64,000 bases of DNA, taken from Cladorhizidae sp. MBARI D1340-BT2 (lineage: Eukaryota > Porifera > Demospongiae > Poecilosclerida > Cladorhizidae). A program made the position numbers and the translations under genes. Below are positions 1-11,419 of this stretch, in pieces; within the stretch, counting starts at the first letter, position 1, and every line of letters begins with the position of its first letter. Under the pieces are notes generated by a model. The model did no database searches. It had not been told where the DNA came from and was given only the letters and a program-made list of their open reading frames with translations. The stretch is from the NCBI GenBank assembly GCA_028752905.1, contig JAQNBH010000003.1, positions 5,698,204 through 5,762,203 of the forward strand, written 5' to 3'.

Positions 1-1921
1 ACAAGTATTTATTGTACCAAAGTCTTTATTATTCTGTGTTTGTTTTATAAAGTGTGAAATATCTCTATATTACAAATTTTCTCAGAAGATACATGCAGAA
101 ACATCGAGGTGACTCCAAGATATTTGTGGCAGACCTAGCTGCCTAACGATTTGAAGTCATTTACTCATAATTGGTGTGTGGCTTGCTAGGGAGTGTATAA
201 GTGATATCCATGAACCAAAGTTACCATATGTTGTCATGTTGATTAGTTACACACTACAGAGTCTGATAAACTGATAAAAACTAGAGGCCACCTCTTCTAG
301 CCACAATCTCTTGGCAATCCTTGCAGTAAACAAAAATCTGATTCATGGATATCACAGAGTACTAAAAGAGCTCTCAAATGACATACACAGCCCAAAAAAT
401 TAGCAAACGGTTTTAAAGTTATTCTCGCAACAAGAAATATTTCCATTAATTGTGGGAATAAGCATTCCAAGTTTGGAAAATGAAATGTTTGAGTTAGCAC
501 TGAAATAACTTGACATTTTATGTTCTTTTACAAGTTTTAGCAATTCCTTGATCTGTTTTTTTTTACTTCCGTGACTCTTGAGTTTTTCTGTGCCTATATC
601 TACATGTAACAAAGAAAAATATGATGAAAATTGTTATGGAATTTTCCTTTACAGCTGAATGTTTGTGCATGTCAAAGAAATGTATGATGAAGTAGATCCA
701 CCATAACTTTGAAAAGAAGCATCCTATGTCTCCAAAACTTTGCAAGTAGATAGATGCAACAACAGTTAGAACTTATTTCATGTGTAGTCACCCGGGGTGT
801 GTGGGGGGGGGGAAGGGACTGTACGTCAGCACCACCAAAGTATTATTAATCGCCATAACTTTTGTTGTATATGCAGGTCATTTTATTCCCTATTTCCTTA
901 TGCTTTGTTCCTAATGATATGTTGAATGTCTCTGCAGACATATTTTCTTGGAAGATACGTCAAGATCCCTAAATAAGTTGATCTATCTTGCAGTACAATT
1001 CATAACTGCCCTGATTATCAAGACCAAAGTCCCAGATTTGGTCAGCTGATAGAGAAGGCCCTAATCTGCAATATGTGAACAGATTATCAATAAATGTAGT
1101 GATTTTTGTGTGGCAGGCCACCGCTTTGGCAACTGGAAAACACCAGGAAACATCCCAAACCTAACCACTTCAAATCACCATAACTTGCTAATACTTAGAG
1201 TACTTGATTTTTTGGAAAGAATGAGAAAATGTAGACCAAATTAGGGCAAATATCATGCAAGATGTGTCCTCTTTGTAGTTTCTTGATCTCTTACATGGAC
1301 CAAAAAATTGTTTGCAAGAAGAAGGAAAAAAAGAAGGGGAAAAAAAAAATCTCTCGCATAGTCCCCCTTTAACTGCTCAGTCAGATCCACACTTTCGTCC
1401 GATGCCTGGGCCCTATTCCTAGCCACCTGCTAGAAATCTTATCCCAAGCCAAACTAAGTATCTCTCCCCGAGATACTGGGTACCACTTGAAACAAGTATG
1501 TTATATATTAAATACAGATAGAGAATCACACATACACAGTGTCAATCAACACCATCTACAAAGTTCTTACAACAGTTTCTTAAAGTTCAGGTATCAGTTC
1601 TTTTGGGCATAGGCCATAGCATGTTTTTATCTTATCCATAGTCTCCTTTTATACTCTTTCTATCAGTTCAGTTTGAGGTCACTGGTCTCCTCGCCAACCT
1701 GTGAATAGGACCAATCATCTTCACTTGGGTCAACCCATGTCACAGGCTCCTCAGTCAGGTGAGTGTTCTTGCTTGTTGTCTGTGGTGTGGTTGTGGCTTG
1801 TTTGCTCACATCAGTGGCTTGTTCATTCACATGAGAGCCTTGTTCTTTCACATGTATATTTCCCTTTGTTAATCCCACAGATGGTGATGTTCTGCTGTCA
1901 ATACTACCTGCTGGTCTCTGT
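1..1921. other. Noncoding AT-rich stretch, no gene seen
   Basis: No reading frame here resembles a protein domain I recognise, and the short open frames overlap on both strands as expected by chance. A G-rich run lies near 803-815 and a purine-rich A/G run near 1318-1351. No terminal repeats or coding remnants were noticed. Confidence 0.5.
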
Positions 1922-2109
1922 GTCTTACCCTGCAACCTGGCTAGTAGGTAGCTAGTAGAGATGAGCTCCTTGTATTACTGCTATCAGTGTGACCTTCGCA
2001 CTCTAGCTACTAGCATTATATGGCTCCACCCACCTACTCAAAAATGTAAGTGTACAACTAAGTATAGTCACAGGAACTACCGGCTGAATTTATGCAACCC
2101 CCTCCTAAT
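1922..2109 (+). repeat. 188-bp direct repeat, copy 1
   Basis: This segment recurs at 2515-2702 in the same orientation with only a handful of substitutions (offset exactly 593 bp). It begins near TCTTACCCTGCAACCTGG and ends near CCTCCTAAT. The 405 bp between the copies are not repeated. The near-identity without indels points to a recent duplication. Neither copy has convincing TG...CA ends or a primer-binding site, so an LTR origin is not supported. Confidence 0.85.
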
Positions 2110-2514
2110 CAGGTGAGAGTATTTCCCTGACAGAAGGCTATAGCAGCACTCGAAGCCTTTGGATATGTTATTAATTCTCCAATGCATCGCATGCCCTGAA
2201 CCTATTTGCAAAATAAGTGCACGTTATATAGAATATGTTTGCGCATCCTTCTGCATTGTGTTAGGTTGCCAGAGAAGTGCACACCCAGTCGGTTTTCATG
2301 ATGGAAGGTTGAGTGCCCATGGACATTTTGACTCGGGTGCGTTCAGACCTGCCAACAGTTCTGCATTCCACATCCCTGTCTTGCTGTCCAACCAGACATG
2401 CGGCACCAAATGCCTCACATTTACTTGCTACCTCAACTTTTAAGTAGCAGGCGGTAGCAGTTCCAACCAGTTCCTTCTTGGCTTTGGTCATCTAAGGTCT
2501 GTGCTGAATCATGG

Positions 2515-2702
2515 GTCTTACCCTGCAACCTGGCTAGTAGCTAGCTAGTAGAGATGAGCTCCTTGTACTACTGCTATCAGTGTGACCTTCGCACTATAGC
2601 TACTAGCATTATATGGCTCCACCCACCTACTCAAAAATGTAAGTGTACAACTAAGTATAGTCACAGGAACTACCGGCTGAATTTATGCAACCGCCTCCTA
2701 AT
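2515..2702 (+). repeat. 188-bp direct repeat, copy 2
   Basis: Second copy of the segment at 1922-2109, same orientation. Differences include GGTAG to GCTAG near the start, TATTACTG to TACTACTG, CACTCTAGC to CACTATAGC, and CCCCCT to CCGCCT near the end. Sequence diverges immediately after CTCCTAAT in both copies, which sets the right border. Confidence 0.85.
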
Positions 2703-4140
2703 AAATTTATGCTCTTTATCAGACTTTAATGTCCATCAATATATCTGATTTTGACAGTGAACCTCTGTCAGGTTTCACAACTCCATCTAGAAAGAGAGCA
2801 TGAACTACTGCAGCTGCCAGGACTGGAGGAGAATTTTTTTAGATTTACTATGACCAAAGAAACGTCTTGTGATATGGTCAGATCCTAAAAATGCCAAATA
2901 TATCGAATACAGGAATGGTTTTGATATCTTGAAGCTAGGATGGCTACTTCCACTGCCATGGTGTAAACTCAAATGAGAATCAGTGCATTTATTGACCATG
3001 AAATTAATAGATTTGCTGTCCACAGTTGTAGGGGGGGGGCACTATAAGCATTTGATTTCAAATTCCCCCTCCCAGACACCCCTAGAAAGGTGCACGTACA
3101 TCCATGTGCACACACAGGAATAATAAACATCTTTGTTAATGGTGGCAGTGGAGATAATTACATTGGTGACATTGAACTCACTGGTCTTGTGCGTGCTCCT
3201 GTTGGTCTGTGCGTGCTTCCTGGGTTTCCAACTACCCGACAATGACCTTTGTTTCTTCCACTCTCCATGGCCTGCTCCCCAAGTGGTACTTGCTGGTCCC
3301 CTTCTTGTCTCAAGTGAGGCGTATTCCTGTCCTACCAATTTCATGTACTGACGGACCTATCTAAGCATGGTAATATATATTATAATACATTCATTAACAA
3401 GTTCCAATGACAACCCCTGTAGCAGATAGGTTTGCACAATCAACATGGCCGAACATTCACCATTTATGGCTGAATTAGACACAAAACTAGTCATTATTTC
3501 CTATAGTACTACATAACCTGCTATGTAGATCATATACCTGGCCTGGTCCATCCAGAGGAGTGAATGACAAGATATTTAATTGACTTAGTCGTCAATATAA
3601 TTTGAAATGTTAGTGCCAGAAGTACCTAATTCTCATTTCTATATACTTAATTTCTATACCCATACTTAATTCGTTATTAGATAATGTTCAACATGAACAC
3701 AACAGCTCTTTTCCAATTCGCTATCTTGAACGTGATGAGAAGTTCAGCATGCAACAACAAAATCATTGCGGGCACAATAACCAAGCTACACTGTAAATAG
3801 ACCACGTAGTCTAACAATAAGTAGGACCTGGAGGGCGTTACCTGTAAAATGTAAAGTATGACACAACTATGGTACCTAAAGTGGTCAATATTTCCTCGTT
3901 CTTCTCAGTCCCTTCCTCTTCTTACATACGCGGACAATAGTTTACTGGCACGTGATCGCGGACATGTACAAACGTACACAGGCCATAACCACGCCCCAGA
4001 TAACTAACTGACTCTACGATCCTTTACCTTCCTAAGGGTACACAGTATCTGCCACTTTCGGGCGTAGTTAATTCCGCTAGTGTACTGCGTATCTGGTTGA
4101 GTACGCAGGGAATTTGAGATGGACACTATTATATACAAAT
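2703..4140. other. Noncoding stretch, no gene seen
   Basis: Short open frames here carry no recognisable domain. Around 3890-4120 the sequence is less AT-rich and has several CpGs, a CACGTG site and an inverted pair CTGCGTA/TACGCAG near 4085-4108. It could be a promoter-like island, but no coding exon is evident next to it. Confidence 0.4.
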
Positions 4141-4169
4141 AACTAAATATATGGTATTAAGTCAAGTTT

Positions 4170-4740
4170 TTAAATGAAACCATCGGGGTTGATGGGGACT
4201 CGGTTCGCCCAAAGTGTGGCGTTGCCTCTCCAAAGGGTGATGGAGAGTTTCTGGAAGAGGTGGTGTGTTGTTTCGGCAGGCGGGATTCCAAGTCTCTGTC
4301 CTTGTTGACGGCCAATAGACCTAATGAGGTCAACAGCTTCCACCCAGAGACTCAACAACCAGGGGAACAAAGGTTACCCAAGCCGGCTGGCAGGCGGCAG
4401 AGTGGGCTGCCATCTTTCTCTCACAGCCAACATTAAGGGCATGAACCTGGGTGGAGGCAGCGCCGGCTAGTGTGAGCTGCTGGAGGGTGGAGGACATCTA
4501 TTGCTGCTGGTTTCCCACCTTTCCAGTTAGGGAGGAAAACGTCGGCAGGGTGACTGTGGGAGCTAGGAATGAGGGCAGGCGCTTCTTTCCGGGGCGCGAG
4601 GGCAGCAGATTGGGCAGCAGAGAAAAGAGTATCCCTGATAGGGTCATGCCGATGAATCCTATCTCCGTTCCCAACCAACTTGATGGTCACCATGAGGATC
4701 GGAAGCAGTCTGGCAGATGGGGCAGAATGAACCCTTTGCT
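4170..4740 (-). pseudogene. Restriction-like endonuclease C-terminus of the retroelement
   Basis: Across two frames the strand reads CPICQTASDPHGDHQVG, then after a frameshift near 4680 NGDRIHRHDPIRD, then PADVFLPNWKGGKPAAIDV, and at 4170-4370 the family C-terminus including SIGRQQGQRLGIPPAETTHH and LWRGNATLWANR. The CxxC...H zinc knuckle followed by RHD and a P-A-D-V/D pair matches the arrangement of PD-(D/E)xK-like endonucleases in early-branching non-LTR elements. Stops between 4370 and 4433 separate the pieces. Confidence 0.7.
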
Positions 4741-5049
4741 ACCATCTGCATACCCAGCCAGTACTGGAGACAGTGTCTGAAGTCCTGGTCCAGGAGATGG
4801 AGGCCCAGAGCCCGGCAGGGAATGTCATTAAGCCAGTCACCAGCATGGGGAATAGCAGTGGACAGGGTAAGGACCTTAGAAAGGGGGCTGGGAGCCGTGG
4901 CAATAAGATGGTCGAAGGATGCAAGATCGATAGAGTGTGAGAGGGAATGCTGTCTGATGGGGACATCCACGTCTTCCAGGGTACACCATGCTGGTTTATC
5001 GGTGGCCAGAGCCAGGGAGGCCAGGGCGGGGGATGAATGAGGAGACACA

Positions 5050-5945
5050 TCAGGAATCCGACCCAGGATGCTGGCAATGAGGTGGTGGGACTGATGTAGA
5101 GAGCCCAAAAACGCTGCTGGAGCATTGAGTGAAGCAGATTTGATGGAGAGACCACCTAGAGAGCAAGGTAAGGAGGCTTTTGACCACACCCAGTCTGAGA
5201 GGGGACCCCCTGCGTTGATGATACCGCTTCACGCATAGAGGAATCAAAGGCTTCGATAGCACCCTTGGGGGGCAGGTTCTGAGAGCAAAGGCGACCTTTG
5301 GTAGAGAGAGACATGAACGTAGGAGGGCAGACTCCATCTGAGCATCCTCGAGGTCCGGGAGCCTGTCCAGGATCTCATCGATTTTTTCCACACGTTTAAG
5401 GATGATGGAGTCACAGAAGGAAGGAGGACCTATAGGGGAACCTAGGAGCTCAATACCCTCACTGGCAATAGGTATCTCGGTAGGGAGAGGATTGTGGGCA
5501 GGGAGGACTGCCACAGGAATGTGAAGGATGGACTTGGACCTGTTCAGGTGAAGTCCACGAGCTGGACCATCCTCCTCAATGATGGATAGAGCAGTCTGAA
5601 GATCATCAGCCCTGCCACACAGGGTCCCATCATCAAGGTACCAGGCATTGATAAGCAGATCAGGTACTTGGTCCCTGATTCTTTCTATTATTTGATGAAG
5701 GGTGAGGGCAAAACCCAAGGGGCCTAAAGGGTCACCCTGCTGTACACCACAACAACTGAGGATGGTGTGATCACCCAGATGCAAAAGGGTTGAGCACCGT
5801 AACATACTTCCATCCAGGCTGCCATGGAGGGAATGTGAGTCCTGATCTCTTGGAACATTTCCCCGCGGTCAATGCTGTTGAAGGTGTTAGAAAAGTCGAG
5901 GAGAAGGGTCCAACCGTCGTCCGGAGGGATATTATCTTCCAACAC
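5050..5945 (-). pseudogene. Reverse transcriptase palm of the retroelement
   Basis: Two overlapping minus-strand frames (5724-5945 and 5050-5805) hold the polymerase core. Motif A is LDFSNTFNSIDR with its Asp, motif B is GVQQGDPLGPLGFAL, and motif C is WYLDDGTLCG with the catalytic Asp pair. The conserved thumb-like part follows (GIELLGSPIG, LPDLEDAQMESALLRSC). A frameshift lies between motifs A and B near 5790-5805. The downstream frame (4659-5189) continues with LPCSLGGLSIKSA. The reaction would have been target-primed reverse transcription; the frameshifts rule out a working enzyme. Confidence 0.85.
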
Positions 5946-6034
5946 ACAACGCAGAGAGTGTACTATGGCCTCGCAGCCGACCGGGACTCCAACCCCGAGC
6001 TGAAGAGGTCAAAGGACCCTGATGGCCTCAGATC

Positions 6035-6499
6035 TTACAGCCTGGGAGATACACTTTGAAGTGAGCCGTCGCAAAACCTCACCAACTGCAATTGGCCGGA
6101 CCCCCCCATTTTTCTTTTTACAGGCGATGAGGTGGCGCCGCAGAGGTGGGGGACGACATCAGGGGGGAACAACCCCGCACACAAACAGTTAACCAAACTT
6201 ATAAGAGCCTGAAGGGCACCGTTAGCTCTAGCTAGGGAGGGGCAGAGGGTGGCCTCCTTTAGGTGGTTGGCTCTAAGGCTGGAAGGACCGGGGGCAGACC
6301 CATTTGGGAAGGACCTAAAAGCTTTGACGAGCCCTTCGGCTGAAATCCTAACATGTGGAGGGGACGGCTCAGATGGAATGTGAGGAAGAGAGGCCTGGGG
6401 GTGTTTAATTAACATCTGGGCAAGGACATCATCCGAAGCAGGGGCAAGACCATTAGAAGACAGGGCTTGGATGGCCTTCCTGAACTGACCGTCCTCCAT
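6035..6499 (-). pseudogene. Pre-RT and finger region of the retroelement ORF
   Basis: A 154-codon open frame beginning MEDGQFRKAIQAL, with ISAEGLVKAFRSFPNGSAPG followed by PSSLRANHLKEA about 55 residues in; this is the hallmark of the segment just upstream of the RT core. Further upstream on the same strand (6500-6830) the frame continues with stops and includes SHYICQAPSDLMPW and LPKCILAAPP. Downstream the coding sense is lost near 6035-6110, where part of the RT fingers is missing. Confidence 0.75.
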
Positions 6500-6843
6500 G
6501 GCCTGCCTGGCACGTCTGGCATTGGCTACTCATGAAGGGTCTGAGGACCTTTTCTTGTGCTTTCCTTTCAGGAGGTGACCTGCACTTACGGCATCGGACC
6601 AAAGGCCCAGGACGTCGCCATCTTTCTATCTTCGGATACGAGCCTTGACTAACCTTCCGGTGTCACGCAGATGACTTCTACCCTTACTGGGAGGGGCTGC
6701 GAGGATGCACTTGGGGAGCAAAAAGAACTTGCTCCAAGGCATGAGATCTGAAGGGGCTTGGCAAATGTAATGAGAGACCGCTTCCACCAGACAGGCCCAA
6801 TCATTCCTAGCTCCCTATGGGACATGATGTAGGGTTGGGGTTG

Positions 6844-7236
6844 TCAAGGAAAAGATGGCCTGGAGATTGGGGGGTTTGGTACAGGGTCGTCAACTGCCAC
6901 ATGGTGGTTGAAAACTGCCGAGGTAATGATAGGAGAACCTGGGATGGTGGTGGTGGAGGCCGTTATGGTGGGAGACCCTTTGCTGATGGTGGCAGCAGGA
7001 ATATTCATACAAGAGCCAAGTCGGGAGGGCAGGCAGTTTGTACAGGGGTTCTTCAGCTGACAACAGGAACAACTTATACAACGACCACTCCCATTACACC
7101 TACAACAAACAATGCCTGTTGGAACTTGCAAACCTCGAATTTTTGCAATCCCAGGATTGAGCTGCTCATTCTCAAGATTCAATTTGGCAAAAGCTAGAGC
7201 TCGTACACGTACTTTCGCTCGATAGGGGACGTTCAT
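6844..7236 (-). pseudogene. Cysteine-rich (CXC/Tesmin-like) N-terminus of the retroelement
   Basis: A 130-codon open frame. After about 40 residues it has a dense Cys cluster, CCRCNGSGRCISCSCCQLKN followed by PCTNCLPSRLGSC, a spacing reminiscent of one CXC (Tesmin/TSO1) half-repeat, which binds zinc and DNA. From family memory, similar cysteine clusters stand at the N-terminus of this retroelement type in cnidarian and sponge genomes. The tail is Pro/Thr/Ile-rich, like a linker. The start is unverified. It probably helped bind nucleic acid in the retrotransposition complex. Tesmin-like homology is inference from spacing only. Confidence 0.6.
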
Positions 7237-8091
7237 ATTGAGATTGGAATCGTAATCATGATATAACTATACAGTATAGCCAGGGGGGATGTAACGTATC
7301 CACCAAACTCAACTAATATTCCATCACAATTATATAGCAGCAAAATCAGAGTATGAGAAAAACCTGATTAATGACTTTGCCTATTCCTCCAGCCCAATGA
7401 TATACAAATACCTACGTAGCTGTACTAAACGTGGTACCATCCCCCCACTTGTTGTTCTAAATAACACCTTGACTACTTCCGATGAGGAAAAAGCAACCTT
7501 ATTCAACTCATATTTTCACTCTGTTTTTACCACAAGCTCTTTCCACCTGCCACTTCTTGGTAAACAAGATGCTACTTCACTCAGTCAATTAAGCATTTAT
7601 GACTCTGATGTTTATGAAGAACTTGTTTCTCTGGACATCACCAAAGCCATGGGTATTGACGGTATATGCCCAAAGACTGAAGTTCTGTGCATCTGCACTT
7701 TAGCAACCACTCTGTCACTTGTTCTCTCTATCCAATGAGGTACTTCCCAAAGAGTGGTACATTCACCTCATTATTCCAATCCTCAAATCTGGTGAAAAAT
7801 CCATGGTTAATAACTATAGACCAATTTCACTTTTGTGCTCTGTCTCTAAGGTTCTAGAGCATCTTATATAATGCTAATCCATTGGCTTTGTAGAGAAGTC
7901 CATCTCCAGACATCAGTTTGGATTTCTTCCAAATCGCTTGGCTCTGCAACAGCTTCTCATTATGTTGAATTTCATCATAAAAGCAGTTGATTGTAATGAT
8001 CAAGTAGACTGCCTGTACTTGGATTTTCAGAAGGCATTCGACAGTGTTCCTCACAAAGAGTACTACTGGAATATTGGCTTAGAGATAATCT

Positions 8092-8451
8092 TTGGATATG
8101 GTTTCGCGCATACCTATCACAGAGAGTATCTCTGCGGATGACTCCAAGTGTCTAAAACAGATCAGCTCTCCCCTAGATAATATATGTCTTAAAATTACCT
8201 CGATGCTATGCATGCATGGAGCAAAGAATGGAAACTTTAGTGTAATGAGCCGAAGAATGTACTTCTTAGTTTCAACAGACAAGATAATGCTCTACAATCA
8301 AACTATAATAAATAACAAGAAGATTATTGCAAAGGAGTTTCACCGTTACCTAGGAGTTATATCCTCTCATCTGTCCTGGAAAGAACATTATAACAACTTG
8401 AGCAAAAAATCATATAGAACTCTTGGTCTACTACGTCGGACAATCAGTTGA
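8092..8451 (+). pseudogene. RT thumb/connection frame with internal deletion
   Basis: Within the LINE the open frame runs from ESISADDSKCLKQISSPLDN to GLLRRTIS. Comparison with the related element at 52.4-53.1 kb shows that the segment carrying motif B (SGVPQGSILGP) is absent here. The sequence jumps from the post-motif-A region (AYLSQRVS in another frame) straight to ADDSK, the remainder of the catalytic FADD motif. The deletion removes roughly 60 residues of palm, so the copy is dead beyond its frameshifts. Confidence 0.7.
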
Positions 8452-8703
8452 GGTTCAGTCAAGGCTTGTATATATCTCTAGTGCGGTCTCAACTAACTTA
8501 TTTTTCTCCTGTTTGGCATCCCCATCTCATAAAGGACATTCTCCATCTTGAGAAAATACAGTGACGAGCAACAAAGTTCTTCCTTTCAGATTATACCTCA
8601 GATTATAAATCTAGGTTAACAACTCTCCATCTCCTGCCTCTAATGATGCAATTTGAACTGATAGAGATCACATTTTTTATCAAATCCTTCCATTGTAGTT
8701 CTA

Positions 8704-9021
8704 GTGCCTTCAAAATTTGTGGGCTCTACCAGAGTAGCCAGCTCTTCTAACAAATTGAAACACTGTATTTCTAGAACAAAACTATCAAGTAATTTCTATT
8801 TCAGAAGATTTCCTCGTTTGTGGAATGCACTCCCTCCCATCAACTTGGATCTATCTACACAAACCATCATCCATCAGCTCAAGAAATTCTTGTGGTCTCA
8901 TTTTGAAAGTCACTTTGAGCCCGACAATCCTTGCTCATTCCACTTCGCTTGTCCCTGTTACAAATGCACCAACATTCCATCTCCTCCAAACACCTCTACA
9001 CCTCTCTCAGACTTTGTCTAG
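8704..9021 (+). pseudogene. LINE C-terminal segment (LWNALP / CPCYKC)
   Basis: A 105-codon open frame ending the plus-strand LINE. It contains SSNFYFRRFPRLWNALPPI, then KKFLWSHFESHFE and NPCSFHFACPCYKCTNIPSP. The same C-terminus occurs at 51824-52051 (minus), so its identity is secure. The closing Cys motif CPCYKC is a family marker; I do not know its function. Confidence 0.8.
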
Positions 9022-9739
9022 CTCGTTTGACCAAATGTTTACTTGTAAGATTACTTTTATGGCTGCTGGCTCAATGCCATCAGACCACCAGACCAGCCAT
9101 GTCAAGATACAATCATAGTCTCACAACCATGATCACCACAAGTCTAATAATAAAAACTACCAAATTGACTTTAGTCAGCCACTTACACTCCGAGTGTAAT
9201 TGGTTAATTATGCATTGAGAATAGTCTAACACACTGTTTTGTGTCACATTTTCTAATATAGAAGGCAGGTGATAAAAAAAATTACAGGTGGAAAACAATT
9301 CTTAGATCACTTATGTTAACAAAGACAATAATATAGTTCACTATGTTTGAAAGCATCTAAAAGTGTTCAAACAAGTTTTCATATCCGGACATTGGCAACA
9401 TTTTTGAGGGACACTTTGTCCTTTCTTTGTGGCTGTAATAATCAAGTGACTCAAACAAGATTGAGTCATAGATGAACGGAGGTAAGATTTCAGCCTTCGT
9501 AGTGAACTAAATGATCACTCACTAGTTGCATTTGTAGCTGGTATATAATTATTACAAGTGTCAGTTTCACTAGAATAACCACATCTGATATGTGTACATG
9601 GTGCTGTAGGGACTGACAAAATTGACCACTGACTGAAATATCATGTCAATTGTTGGAACATCACTGAACTGAGTTCCAAGAAGCTCAAGCTGTACCTTAA
9701 GGCAAGCAGGATTTAATGTCATCTTTATAAAAACAACAT

Positions 9740-11419
9740 ATAAATGAACTCATAATTCTGATTTCTTGCAGCTTTGATGAGAAGCCCTTGCAGATTAGAA
9801 TATGTTTTAAACCCTGGTTGATTAAATCTGTCAGTAATTGAAATGACAATCAAGTCCAATACTTCAAAATATGATGCCGGTAGTATTCTTTTGGAGAATT
9901 AGAAAATTCATATTCAGCAGAGTCTATCTCATTCTTTTTCGATCTTGTGGCAAGCAAAGTTCATCTATATTCAAGTTTTCACCCATTTTTTTTAACCTTC
10001 TGCCAAAAAAGGGCATACATTTCATCATTTCAAAGTGATTGTAGGGTCTTGACATTGAGTTTTGCTTGTTCTTCTCCCTCTGCAGCTGTGTGAGTCTTGA
10101 GTTGAAGTGACCTGCTGAGGTTATCGGCATGACGCAATTACAATTCACCCAAAATGACTCCAAAGAGATAATTTCTCCATGTAGGCAGAGACTCCATTAA
10201 TATGTCCAATAGTCAGTATCATGTACTACTTGCTTTGCTTCATCCCAAAGTTTAAACAACACTTCATAATTGGACAAAATACTAGCTAATGCTTCTGCTC
10301 TAACTGTCGTGTTGGACCAAGGACTCGAATACTAATACTATCAGGGGCAATCTCTTGCTTCAAATTTTAAACGATTGCATCACAATGGGGAGAATACTTC
10401 ACCAACTTTGTTATTTTGTTGGTAACTTCAAGCGCACTCTTCATCAAAGCACTTCCCTTCATGGCATCATTAGCAGCTCGGTTTAATGAATGGGTATTGC
10501 AGTGTGTGTAAACTGCGTGGTTGTTCATGCATAAGCAATTTGGCTAAACCACTTTTTCTACCAGCCATTGCAGCAGTACCATCATAACACTGCCCTCGTA
10601 CATTACTTGGTGAAAGATTTGAACTCAGGAGGACATTTTTAACAACTTTTGCAAGCATTGAAGCCTGTATTGTCTCTACAGCATGTAAGCCTATGAAATC
10701 TTCATGCACAGCTAAATCTTGAGCCACCCATGCCACCTCAAAAGAATAAAAACTTGCTCAATGTTGGCAACATCATTTGTTTCATCTCATAATGGTGAAG
10801 AACTGAACACTCTGAATCTCACTTAGGATTGAACGCAACACTCGCAGGGCCATTAGCTCTATCAATTCATTTTGAAACATAAAACTGTTCATTCTCTTCG
10901 CCATCCAGGAAGCTAGTCTTTCATCATCAATACTACGAAATTGAACGAGCTGTGTGAAATTGTCTTCTCCAACTGAACCACGAAATGGTAGGCCTTGACG
11001 TGCAAGAAAACGAATATTTTGTAAGATTGTCATAAGCATAGCACGGTTGTTAGCCTTTTCTTCTTTCATCTTCATTGAAAGTAACTCACCCACATTGGTT
11101 ACTTGAGATGGAAGTTTAATAGTCAACTCAGTAGCAGCTCGATGGCATTCACTAGTTTCACGTTTTCTGAAAGAGGTTGTAACATCCTTCCAGTTCCTGT
11201 AACCAGTTGAAACAAATGCTCCGCTCATTTTGCTGGCTACTGAAGACATTTCGTATGATTGAACAGGTGTGGCAAAAAAACTGAGTCTGCGCCTTCCTCA
11301 TAATGGAGCCATGGCCAAGTACCAAACCAAGAAGCTTGGAATGGACGAAGTATTACATTATTTTCCCTAAAGTTTCTCATTGGGAAGTTAAGAGATAGTT
11401 GCTGATGTGGCTTCTCCAT
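9740..11419 (-). mobile_element. Degenerate hAT transposase, TTF/ZMYM1-like, minus strand
   Basis: Minus-strand frames give the TTF zinc-finger region (11237-11419, ASWFGTWPWLHYEEGADSVF), the DUF4371-like segment (10782-11249) and the catalytic core (10470-10736) with SNVRGQCYDGTAAMAG, the hAT CxxxG region with its conserved Asp. Further down, RFNQPGFKTYSNLQGLL (about 9760-9830) belongs to the C-terminal part. Frameshifts near 11240 and 10480 and many stops after 10200 make it inactive. The C-terminal dimerisation motif was not found. It is related to, but diverged from, the hAT copies in the tandem units. Confidence 0.8.
10782..11249 (-). pseudogene. hAT N-terminal domain (DUF4371-like)
   Basis: A 155-codon frame. 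AFVSTGYRNWKDVTTSFRKR is the end of the TTF zinc-binding module, and SECHRAATELTIKLPS the spacer. NRAMLMTILQNIRFLARQGL with PFRGSVGEDNFTQLVQFRS is the conserved pre-catalytic stretch of ZMYM1-like and other TTF-type hAT transposases. The frame ends just before the first catalytic Asp, where DETND appears in another frame near 10770-10790. Confidence 0.8.

Larger units (their letters stand above)
4160..7240 (-). mobile_element. Decayed non-LTR retrotransposon with restriction-like endonuclease tail
   Basis: Reading the minus strand from 7240 to 4160 gives, in order: a cysteine-rich N-terminal motif (6844-7236), a conserved linker containing SKFFLLPKCIL (about 6600-6800), the pre-RT segment NGSAPGPSSLRANHLKEA (6035-6499), RT palm motifs LDFSNTFNSID, GVQQGDPLGP and WYLDDGTLCG (5050-5945), a Cys/His knuckle CPIC...GDH, then RIHRHDPIRD and PADVFLPNW (4433-4740), and the C-terminus LWRGNATLWANR (4170-4370). 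The knuckle-RHD-PAD-D order is that of R2-like non-LTR elements whose endonuclease lies C-terminal to the RT. Several frameshifts and stops make it inactive. The exact clade is uncertain. Confidence 0.85.
7330..9160 (+). mobile_element. Truncated CR1-like LINE, plus strand
   Basis: Frames include YEKNLINDFAYSS and MIYKYLRSCTKRG (7335-7440), the pre-RT ATLFNSYFHSVFT...LDITKAMGIDGICP (7490-7680), RT motif A CLYLDFQKAFDSVPH (8010-8055), the thumb/connection EFHRYLGVISSHLSWKEHYN (8330-8400), and the C-terminal NFYFRRFPRLWNALPPI...NPCSFHFACPCYKCTNIP (8790-8985). It is 5'-truncated just before the RT and frameshifted. A TAATAATAAAA tail near 9147-9158 fits the microsatellite tails of this LINE type. 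The same family recurs on the minus strand at 51.7-56.9 kb. Confidence 0.85.

Noticed and set aside
1922..2702. Direct repeats as LTRs of a miniature LTR element
   Set aside because: No TG...CA termini common to both, no primer-binding site or polypurine tract, and no target-site duplication.
4451..5040. Plus-strand ORFs at 4451-4780 and 4717-5040
   Set aside because: They are antisense to the endonuclease and RT-connection parts of the minus-strand retroelement and have no own signature.
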